A stretch of DNA of 12,297 nt from DASPSR01 sp035498715 (GTDB taxonomy: Bacteria > Nitrospirota > UBA9217), in the NCBI GenBank assembly GCA_035498715.1, contig DATJZV010000182.1:1-12297 (forward strand), given 5' to 3'. Positions 6,293 to 12,297 of the stretch are shown here, one piece after another; the stretch's first letter is position 1, and every line of letters begins with the position of its first letter. The translations under genes were made by a program, and so were the position numbers. The notes under the pieces were generated by a model, which saw only the letters and a program-made list of their open reading frames with translations, searched no databases and was not told where the DNA came from.

Positions 6293-7368
6293 AACCTTTG
6301 TAATAATACCTCTTCCCACTCACTGTTCTCAACAATATTCATCTCAAGCCTAAGCGCCCAGATGCCATCGGGGTGCAAGGGTTTTAGCTTCACGGCGTCC
6401 TTCTCCGTGGTGACGATCATGCTGGCTTTCGCATCCGCAGCCTTCTGAAACAGTGCCGTTAACTCGGATTTATTATAGGCATAATGGTCAGGATATGCAA
6501 TCTCTGCCCTTATGTCGGCGCCGAGGGTGCGGAGAAGCGTTGTAAACGATGCCGGCCGTGCAATGCCGGAAAATGCCAGGACGGATCTCCCTCGCAGCGT
6601 GGTATGCGGCCTGGTATCACCGGATGTAATGTTGGTGATGCCTGCAGGAACCTGCCGGGCGGTGAATATTCTTGCCCTTGTATTCCGCCGAATGACGCGT
6701 TTGAGCTCCTCCAGTCCCTCCTCTTTATCCGAACCGGTGATGAGTACGACATGTGCCCGTGTGAGCGCGGGGAGAGGTTCTCTTAATACTCCTGCGGGAA
6801 AAAGCCTCCCGTTCCCGAACGGATCAACGGCATCGACCAGCACGATGTCAAGGTCCCTCTTTAAGCGGATGTGTTGAAAACCGTCATCAAGAACAACAGT
6901 ATCGGTGTTGAACTTCTGTTGTGCGAGAACAGCAGCTTTATACCGGTCACTGCCTACGACGACCGGGACGCCCGGCAGCACGGAACTGATCAGAACCGGC
7001 TCATCCCCTCCGCTCTTCGCATCTGCGAGGATGTTCAACCCGTCTGAGACGACCACGATGTCAGACTCATTTTCTCTCCCGTATCCCCTGCTTATGACTA
7101 CGGGATGCCTCTGGTTCTTAAGCAGGAGTCTTGCTATTTGTATCACCATTGGCGTTTTTCCCGTGCCGCCAAGGGTAATATTGCCGACAGATATGACCTT
7201 CAGCGCCAGGCTTTGCTTTCGAAACACACCCATTGCGTAAAGCACATGACGAAGGCGGATGGCAAGGGCATAAAACACAGAGAGCAGCCGCAACAACGCT
7301 CCGACGGCAAGTGATTTTTTCCTCCCGTACATGAGGTCTTTTATATAGGAATACGCCTTAGTTTTCAC
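6289..7368 (-). CDS. lpxK: Tetraacyldisaccharide 4'-kinase LpxK
   Basis: LpxK transfers phosphate from ATP to the 4' position of the lipid A disaccharide at the inner face of the cytoplasmic membrane, giving lipid IVA. Starting at a GTG at 7368 the protein has 359 residues. An N-terminal hydrophobic/amphipathic membrane segment comes first (GALLRLLSVFYALAIRLRHVLY). ISVGNITLGGTGKTP follows, with the P-loop GGTGKTP at 67-73, then VVISRGYGRE, VLDDGFQHIRLKRDLDIVLVD and the FGNGRLFPAGVLREPL signature, ending with the VTTEKDAVKL motif. The frame is open to an ATG at 7416, and another ATG lies at 7332. I prefer GTG 7368 because it overlaps the kdtA stop by 11 bases and matches the family N-terminus; the ATG at 7416 would overlap kdtA by 59 bases. 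The function is firm and the start is uncertain. Confidence 0.93.
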   Translation of the reverse strand: MKTKAYSYIKDLMYGRKKSLAVGALLRLLSVFYALAIRLRHVLYAMGVFRKQSLALKVISVGNITLGGTGKTPMVIQIARLLLKNQRHPVVISRGYGRENESDIVVVSDGLNILADAKSGGDEPVLISSVLPGVPVVVGSDRYKAAVLAQQKFNTDTVVLDDGFQHIRLKRDLDIVLVDAVDPFGNGRLFPAGVLREPLPALTRAHVVLITGSDKEEGLEELKRVIRRNTRARIFTARQVPAGITNITSGDTRPHTTLRGRSVLAFSGIARPASFTTLLRTLGADIRAEIAYPDHYAYNKSELTALFQKAADAKASMIVTTEKDAVKLKPLHPDGIWALRLEMNIVENSEWEEVLLQRL

Positions 7369-8620
7369 GTATGAGCTTGCTGACAGCGTCAATCGTCCTT
7401 TTCGTTGCCCCGGCATTTGCCTCGATTACCGCGAACGCCTTGCTTCCGATTTGCCAAGCATAGTCTTTGTCTGACAACAGCTTTTCGGCCTCAACCTGAA
7501 GTTCATCCTTATCTTTTACGAGTATGCCTCCTCCAGCAGAGATAAGAGCCTCAGATATTTCTTTAAAGTTGAACATATAACGGCTGAAAATAACAGGTTT
7601 TTTCATTGCTGCAGGTTCTAGCAGATTATGGCCTCCGACCTTGACAAGGCTCCCGCCGACAAAAGCAAGGTCACAGATACCGTAGAATGAACGAAGTTCA
7701 CCGATGGTATCAAGAAGCAGCACGTCTTTGATCGTTCCTTTCAACCTCGTTCTCCGCTGGCATTCATACCCTGCCTTGTTGACCAGCCCTTCAACTTCAT
7801 CGAACCTTTCCGGATGACGCGGGGCAATGATAAGAATCAACTCCGGGAACTTCTCCCGCAAGTTCCTGAATACGTCAAGCAGTGCGGCCTCCTCCCCCCG
7901 GTGTGTGCTTCCCGCGGTTATGACCTTGCTGCTTTTCGGTATCGGGACAGGGCTTGGCTGGCTCGCGGGGATCTTCTGGTCAAATTTGAGGTTTCCCGTG
8001 ACAATGACTCTATCCGATGGAGCACCAATTTCCTTTATCCGCGCCGCATCATCTGCAGACTGCATGCAAAAGATGGTTACATTCGAAAAGACCTGGGCAA
8101 AGAACTTCTTAAATTTCATGTAATTCCTGAACGAGCGCGGAGATATCCGTCCGTTGACTACAGCCGAAGGAATGTCCGCCCTTTTGAGTTCGCGGAAAAA
8201 ATTGGGCCAGAGCTCGGTTTCCGCCACGAGCACGACAGCAGGGTTGATTTCCCGTATTACTCTGCGCACGATCCAGGCGAAATCAAAGGGGAAAAAGAAC
8301 ACCGCATCGGCCTCCGGAACCCGCTGACGAGCAGTATGGTTTCCGGTGACCGTGACCGTGGAGAGAATCAGCTTCCTGTTGGGGTATTTTTTTTTCAGGT
8401 CGCGGATTAGGGGGTGCGCGGCCATGACTTCGCCCACCGATACGGCATGCACCCAGATAGGCCGCGTCCCCTGGATTACCGTCCGGACCCGCTTTCGTAT
8501 CCGACCTAACTTTTGCGATATGCCGCCGCGGTATTTCGGCACGGTGATGAGTTTGAACAGGATGACCGGGGACAGGAGAAGCGTCAGCAGGACCAACAGT
8601 ATGTTGTAAAGAATGTACAT
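7358..8620 (-). CDS. waaA: 3-deoxy-D-manno-octulosonic acid (Kdo) transferase WaaA/KdtA
   Basis: WaaA transfers Kdo from CMP-Kdo to the lipid A precursor, on the cytoplasmic face of the inner membrane (GT30 family). Its 420 residues match the family (E. coli 425). Residues 4-26 form an N-terminal membrane anchor. WVHAVSVGEV at 56-65 holds the catalytic-base glutamate E64. Further motifs are LVAETELWPN at 131-140, NGRIS at 156-160, TGNLKFD at 208-214, AGSTHRGEE at 236-244, APRHPER at 266-272 and the donor-site FVGGSLVKVGGHNLLEP at 320-336. The start at 8620 is preceded by a purine-rich GAGGGTGAGA sequence, and lpxJ ends 11 bases upstream. Whether one or two Kdo residues are added cannot be told from sequence. 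A nine-A run encodes lysines 76-78. Confidence 0.96.
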   Translation of the reverse strand: MYILYNILLVLLTLLLSPVILFKLITVPKYRGGISQKLGRIRKRVRTVIQGTRPIWVHAVSVGEVMAAHPLIRDLKKKYPNRKLILSTVTVTGNHTARQRVPEADAVFFFPFDFAWIVRRVIREINPAVVLVAETELWPNFFRELKRADIPSAVVNGRISPRSFRNYMKFKKFFAQVFSNVTIFCMQSADDAARIKEIGAPSDRVIVTGNLKFDQKIPASQPSPVPIPKSSKVITAGSTHRGEEAALLDVFRNLREKFPELILIIAPRHPERFDEVEGLVNKAGYECQRRTRLKGTIKDVLLLDTIGELRSFYGICDLAFVGGSLVKVGGHNLLEPAAMKKPVIFSRYMFNFKEISEALISAGGGILVKDKDELQVEAEKLLSDKDYAWQIGSKAFAVIEANAGATKRTIDAVSKLIREN

Positions 8621-8631
8621 ATTCTCACCCT

Positions 8632-9282
8632 CTACGTCGCCTGCTGGTGAAAGTACGCATCAGCCCGGTTCATGACGCTGTTCAGGGCGTCCGTCAGTTC
8701 CCTTCGCTTGGACTCAAGTTCATCCGCTTGTATCCCCTTGACAATGATGGGCTCTCCGTACACGACCACACCTCGCGTAAAGGGCACGGGGAGCATGTAT
8801 TTGTCCCATATCTTTTCAAGAATCCAGAACCGTTTCGCGCTTGTTGAGGCGGGAATGATAGGCTTGTTCAGTTTGCCCGCAAGATAGGTTATCCCCTGCT
8901 TCACCTCGTAAATGGGGCCGCGTGGACCATCGACGGCGAGAGCGATGTTCTTGCCTTTTCGCAGGCCGTCGACCAGTCCGAGGAGCGCCCGGTCGCCTTT
9001 CCGTTTGCTCGAACCACGCACTACATCAAACCCAAAACGCTGCAAAACCCCGGCCTGGATCTCACCGTCGCGGCTTTCACTGGCTGGGATGATAATTCCG
9101 GAATTGCGATAATTATGGAACAGCAGGAACTGCCTTCCATGCCAGAATGCATAGATGACATTATTGCCTTCCGCTGTCAGCCGGTCGGATATTTCCTTCC
9201 CTACAAAATGCATCCGTATCGTCCTGCTCCAAATCGAGATGAGCACCCAAGCTATGTATGATAATACTTTCCTCCTGATCAT
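8632..9282 (-). CDS. lpxJ: LpxJ-type (DUF374) lipid A late acyltransferase
   Basis: A 216-residue protein of the DUF374 branch of the lysophospholipid-acyltransferase superfamily. Motifs in order: YAFWHGRQFLLF with the acyltransferase-type histidine in FWHGR, ASESRDGEIQAGVLQRFGF, VVRGSSKRKGDRAL, the very conserved ALAVDGPRGPIYEVKQG, then NKPIIPAS, WDKYMLPVPFTRG and VVYGEPI. An N-terminal hydrophobic helix (VLSYIAWVLISIW) suggests membrane association. Family knowledge: the Helicobacter and Campylobacter DUF374 protein LpxJ is a lipid A secondary acyltransferase that can act before Kdo is added. Here the gene overlaps the msbA stop by 4 bases (ATGA), has an AGGA ribosome binding site 7 bases before its start, and precedes waaA, so the LpxJ role is well supported by context. 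No LpxL/LpxM homolog is visible in the window. Confidence 0.85.
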   Translation of the reverse strand: MIRRKVLSYIAWVLISIWSRTIRMHFVGKEISDRLTAEGNNVIYAFWHGRQFLLFHNYRNSGIIIPASESRDGEIQAGVLQRFGFDVVRGSSKRKGDRALLGLVDGLRKGKNIALAVDGPRGPIYEVKQGITYLAGKLNKPIIPASTSAKRFWILEKIWDKYMLPVPFTRGVVVYGEPIIVKGIQADELESKRRELTDALNSVMNRADAYFHQQAT

Positions 9283-11024
9283 TCTATTATCCTGACTTGC
9301 GGCTCGTCCCTGAATTGCTGATCATACAGGTTTTTGTATTCGCCACCCCGTCTGAGAAGTTCCTCATGCCTGCCGTGTTCGACGATCCTGCCATTTTTGA
9401 GTACGATGATGCGGTCCGCGTTCATGATCGTGGAGAGCCTGTGAGCTATCACAAAGCTGGTCCTGCCCTTCATAAGAACGTCAAGGGCGTTCTGCACCTC
9501 TCGTTCCGATTCCGTGTCGAGTGAGGACGTAGCTTCATCAAGAATGAGAATCGGGGCGTTTTTAAGAAGTGCACGGGCTATGGCTATCCGCTGCCGCTGA
9601 CCGCCAGAAAGCTTCACTCCCGATTCACCGATAATCGTATCATATCCGTGGGGGAGCTTGTGGATAAAATCATCGGCATATGCCGCGCGTGCCGCGCCGA
9701 CAACGCTATCAAAGGCTTTTTCAGAATGGCCATAGGCGATGTTGTTCTTTATGGTATCGTTAAAGAGAATCGTCTGCTGCGTCACGATGGCCGTACAGGA
9801 CCGCAGTGATTCAACGGTAGCGTTCCGGATATCCTCTCCCGCGATGAGGATCGCCCCTTCAGTGACGTCGTAGAACCTGGGAATCAGGTTCACGAGCGTG
9901 GTTTTGCCGCCTCCGCTCTTGCCTACGATAGCGATGGTCTCGCCGGTATGCACGGTCAGATTAATGTCCCTGAGCACATAATCGTCCTCATATTTGAACG
10001 AAACGTTCCTGAACTCTATGGACTTGAAATCATGCGGTACCGAGATCGCACCGGCTTTGTTTTTGATCTCAGGCTCGGTGTCGAGCACGTCGAAAATGCG
10101 CTTTGCTGCGGCAATGCCATCCTGGACGATGTTGTTGATTCCATTCATGTCCTTCAGCGGCCTGTAGAAAAAGACCAGGGCCCCGAGGAACGAGAAAAAG
10201 TCTCCTACCGTCATGATATTCCACTCAAGAATTGCGTACAGCGCGTAGAGAATGACAAAGGCGGTTCCGATCATGGAAATGGTTTCCATGACGGGATGTG
10301 AGAGTGCGCTGGTCTTGATGGAGCGCATGAGAGAATTGAACAGGTCTTTGTTTCTGCTGGCAAACCTCCTGCTCTCGTAGTCCTCCATGCTGAAGGCCTT
10401 GACGATCCGAATTCCGGAAATGGTCTCGTGCAGGTGCGTAGTGAGGTCGCCGATCTGTTCCTGCATCTGCGTGCTCACTCTTCTGAACCGCCTGCTGAAT
10501 CTCGAGAACGCAATGCCTGCAAACGGCAGGACGACGATGGAAAAAGCCGCGAGTTTCCAGTTGAGATAAAGGATGTACCCCGTCAGCACCACCATCGTAA
10601 GAATGCCTTGCACAAGGCTCGAAGGAGCTCTGGTCAACGCACCCTGCACCAGGTTGACGTCGTTGATGATGCGAGATATTATGACGCCGGTAGGCGTCCT
10701 TGTAAAATAGGAAAAAGAGAGGGTCTGTATATGGGAATAGAGCCGGTCTCTGATGTCGTTCACGACCTTCTGTCCCACATACCCCATGAAATAATCACGG
10801 GCATACCAGGTGATCCCTTTCAGAATGCTGACGATAATGAGAGCCGGAGGCAGCAGGAGCCCCAGCCTTATGTCCTTGCCGATAATGACCTTGTCCAGAA
10901 TCGGTTTTATGAGATATGTTTGCAGCGCGATCATGCCGCTGGTGAGCAGCATGAAAAGCGCCGCCCAGACAAGCCGCATCCGGTATGGTTTAAGAAAGAC
11001 TAATAATCTTTTGTAGATTTCCAT
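9279..11024 (-). CDS. msbA: Lipid A export ABC transporter MsbA (permease fused to ATPase)
   Basis: MsbA is a homodimeric inner-membrane flippase that moves core-lipid A from the cytoplasmic to the periplasmic leaflet using ATP. The 581-residue length is almost the same as E. coli MsbA (582). Residues 1 to about 310 form the six-helix transmembrane domain, with clear hydrophobic helices near 17-40, 60-75, 138-175 and 250-285. The nucleotide-binding domain follows: Walker A GKSGGGKTT at 368-376, Q-loop TAIVTQQTILF at 411-421, signature LSGGQRQRIAIARALL at 472-487, Walker B ILILDE at 492-497 with catalytic E497, and H-loop histidine H528. Related exporters share this layout, so the name rests on context: lpxB is 6 bases upstream and lpxJ, waaA and lpxK follow. 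All ATPase residues are intact. Confidence 0.93.
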   Translation of the reverse strand: MEIYKRLLVFLKPYRMRLVWAALFMLLTSGMIALQTYLIKPILDKVIIGKDIRLGLLLPPALIIVSILKGITWYARDYFMGYVGQKVVNDIRDRLYSHIQTLSFSYFTRTPTGVIISRIINDVNLVQGALTRAPSSLVQGILTMVVLTGYILYLNWKLAAFSIVVLPFAGIAFSRFSRRFRRVSTQMQEQIGDLTTHLHETISGIRIVKAFSMEDYESRRFASRNKDLFNSLMRSIKTSALSHPVMETISMIGTAFVILYALYAILEWNIMTVGDFFSFLGALVFFYRPLKDMNGINNIVQDGIAAAKRIFDVLDTEPEIKNKAGAISVPHDFKSIEFRNVSFKYEDDYVLRDINLTVHTGETIAIVGKSGGGKTTLVNLIPRFYDVTEGAILIAGEDIRNATVESLRSCTAIVTQQTILFNDTIKNNIAYGHSEKAFDSVVGAARAAYADDFIHKLPHGYDTIIGESGVKLSGGQRQRIAIARALLKNAPILILDEATSSLDTESEREVQNALDVLMKGRTSFVIAHRLSTIMNADRIIVLKNGRIVEHGRHEELLRRGGEYKNLYDQQFRDEPQVRIIE

Positions 11025-11030
11025 ATTATC

Positions 11031-12170
11031 TTATGCCGCGATCTTCAGGAGTTCCAGAACAACGTCAGCTGCCCTGGCCGAAGCGCCTGCATCGCCCAAT
11101 TGAGCCCTTAAAGTGTCGAGACCGTCAGTTATCGCCCTGTAATACTCCGGGTCACGCAGCATCTTCGATACGGCATCTGCGATTTTCTGCGGTGTTGCAT
11201 CCTCTTGTATGAGCTCAGGAACAAGCCGCTTGCCGGCAACGATGTTGACAAGCCCGACATGATCCACATGTATAATCAAGCTTCCGATGAAGTACGATAG
11301 GCCGGACATGCGATACACGATCACCATAGGCACCCCCATGAGCCCTGTCTCGAGCGTGGCAGTGCCAGAAGTCACGATGGCTGCGTCCGATGCCCGCAGG
11401 ACGTCATATACTCTGCCGTCGATAATAGCTACCACGACGCCGCTCCTGTCGACATGATGTTGGATGAAGTCCCTTTCAAGCGTGGGAGCCACCGGGAGCA
11501 CAAATTGCAGGTCTTCGAACATGGCCTCGAGCTTCCGCGCGGCTTCGAGCATATCCGGCAGGAGATGCATGATCTCTTTCCTTCTGCTCCCCGGCAACAG
11601 CGCGATCGTGCGCCGCGCGGGATCAAGTCCCAGATATTTCCTCGCATCGATCTTCGAATACCCTGAAGTGACAACATCGGTAAGTGGATGGCCGACAAAC
11701 CGTACATCCACACCGGCAGCCTTATAGATCTCAACTTCGAACGGAAAGACGACGACAATGGCGTTGACGATCTCTGCGATCTTATGCACCCTTCCTTTGC
11801 GCCATGCCCAAACTTGGGGACTTATGTAATACAGAACAGGTATGCCGAGTTTCTTTGCAACTTTTCCAAGCATAATATTGAAATCCGGAAAGTCGATAAG
11901 CACCAGAAGGTCAGGCCGGTCTTCCTTTAAAAATTTTTTGAGTCTGGAGAAAACGCGATAGATGGCGCCGACGTGCGTCAGCACCTCCGTTGCGCCCACA
12001 ACCGATATCTCGGAGGCATCTGCCAGCATCTGAACTCCGGCATCCCGCATTCTTTTACTGCCCACGCCGAAATAGGTCAGGGAAGGTGCCTTCCTTCTCA
12101 GCTCATTGACCAGATTGGCGCCGTGCAGGTCGCCTGAGGCCTCTCCGGAGATGATTAAAATTTTTGTCAT
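11031..12170 (-). CDS. lpxB: Lipid-A-disaccharide synthase LpxB
   Basis: LpxB (GT19 family) joins UDP-2,3-diacylglucosamine and 2,3-diacylglucosamine-1-phosphate (lipid X) into the beta-1',6-linked lipid A disaccharide at the inner membrane surface. Its 379 residues match the family (E. coli 382). Signatures are ISGEASGDLHGA at residues 7-18, LIDFPDFN at 91-98, YYISPQVWAWRKGR at 114-127, VFPFE at 141-145, RFVGHPL at 157-163, LLPGSRRKEI at 191-200 and the UDP-site VTSGTATLETGLMGVPMVIVYR at 266-287. The ATG at 12170 lies 3 bases after the stop of the upstream aminotransferase and has no strong Shine-Dalgarno sequence, so translation is probably coupled. The substrate's 3-position may be an amine rather than a hydroxyl if that upstream gene is gnnB. 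Confidence 0.97.
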   Translation of the reverse strand: MTKILIISGEASGDLHGANLVNELRRKAPSLTYFGVGSKRMRDAGVQMLADASEISVVGATEVLTHVGAIYRVFSRLKKFLKEDRPDLLVLIDFPDFNIMLGKVAKKLGIPVLYYISPQVWAWRKGRVHKIAEIVNAIVVVFPFEVEIYKAAGVDVRFVGHPLTDVVTSGYSKIDARKYLGLDPARRTIALLPGSRRKEIMHLLPDMLEAARKLEAMFEDLQFVLPVAPTLERDFIQHHVDRSGVVVAIIDGRVYDVLRASDAAIVTSGTATLETGLMGVPMVIVYRMSGLSYFIGSLIIHVDHVGLVNIVAGKRLVPELIQEDATPQKIADAVSKMLRDPEYYRAITDGLDTLRAQLGDAGASARAADVVLELLKIAA

Positions 12171-12173
12171 AGA

Positions 12174-12297
12174 TCACTGAGAGACCGTGGTCAGAGCCTT
12201 TTTCACTGCATCCGAAACGCTGCTTATCTGCGCTTCCGTGAGTTCGGGATACATGGGCAACGACAGCACCTCACTCGCTGCCCGTTCCGTGACCGGC
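12174..12297 (-). CDS. DegT/DnrJ/EryC1/StrS-family aminotransferase, C-terminal fragment (possibly GnnB)
   Basis: Partial gene: only the last 40 codons and the TGA stop lie in the window; the 5' part is beyond the right edge. The peptide begins PVTERAASEVLSLPMYPELT and continues with EAQISSVSDAVKKAL. The combination of ERAxxEVLSLPMYPELT and a closing helix is the typical C-terminus of PLP-dependent sugar aminotransferases of the DegT/AHBA-synthase family. The fold assignment is good; the substrate cannot be read from so short a piece. Its position 3 bases before lpxB matches the place of gnnB, which with the oxidoreductase gnnA lies between lpxA and lpxB in Acidithiobacillus and makes UDP-GlcNAc3N for lipid A. 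Alternatives are aminotransferases for O-antigen or core amino sugars. Confidence 0.8.
   Translation of the reverse strand, partial: PVTERAASEVLSLPMYPELTEAQISSVSDAVKKALTTVSQ

Noticed and set aside
7814..8410. 198-codon open frame on the plus strand opposite waaA
   Set aside because: It is fully antisense to a gene with complete WaaA motifs, has no recognisable domain, and looks like a by-product of codon bias. The same holds for the 260-codon frame at 3583-4365 and the 191-codon frame at 10428-11003.
9659..9667. Perfect DnaA-box 9-mer (TGTGGATAA on the plus strand)
   Set aside because: It lies inside msbA and encodes Phe-Ile-His-Lys in a conserved part of the ATPase domain. A single box in coding sequence, with no cluster or AT-rich region, does not indicate an origin.

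Overview
The window is a stretch of Gram-negative (diderm) bacterial chromosome of medium GC content, packed with genes that all read on the minus strand, so transcription runs from the high to the low coordinates. There are 12 complete genes plus one partial gene at each edge. No RNA gene, mobile element, CRISPR array or clear phage remnant was seen. The largest gene-free gap is 107 bases. Gene content (lipid A and Kdo genes, heptose phosphatase, an LpxJ/DUF374 acyltransferase, a LapA-LapB-like protein) suggests an environmental diderm such as a Nitrospirota or Desulfobacterota member. That placement is inferred from gene order and family resemblance, not from a phylogenetic marker.

Region 1 (12297 down to about 6289) is a lipopolysaccharide block: the C-terminus of a DegT-family sugar aminotransferase (possibly GnnB), lpxB, msbA, an lpxJ-type late acyltransferase, waaA/kdtA and lpxK. 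Together these make the lipid A disaccharide, acylate it, add Kdo, phosphorylate it at the 4' position and flip it across the inner membrane. The genes are tightly coupled, with 3- to 11-base gaps or short overlaps.

Region 2 (6292 down to 3978) begins with gmhB, which makes the heptose precursor of the LPS core and is joined to lpxK by an ATGA overlap. It continues with proB (glutamate 5-kinase) and a periplasmic thioredoxin-like protein that interrupts the usual proB-proA pair.

Region 3 (3950 down to 1090) is the widely conserved housekeeping run proA, nadD, rsfS, rlmH: proline synthesis, NAD synthesis, ribosome silencing and 23S rRNA methylation. proA and nadD both use TTG start codons behind strong Shine-Dalgarno sequences.

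Region 4 (1023 down to the left edge) is a membrane-anchored TPR protein whose N-terminus looks like LapA (DUF1049, two membrane helices) and whose body looks like LapB, the controller of LpxC turnover. It is separated from rlmH by 66 bases holding a perfect 8-bp inverted repeat.

Most of the window is ordinary and well conserved. The points most worth a second look are the LapA-LapB fusion lying downstream of the LPS genes, the possible GnnB plus LpxJ pairing (which would predict an N-acylated diaminoglucose lipid A), and the redoxin placed between proB and proA. I see no evidence for a wholly new biological system.
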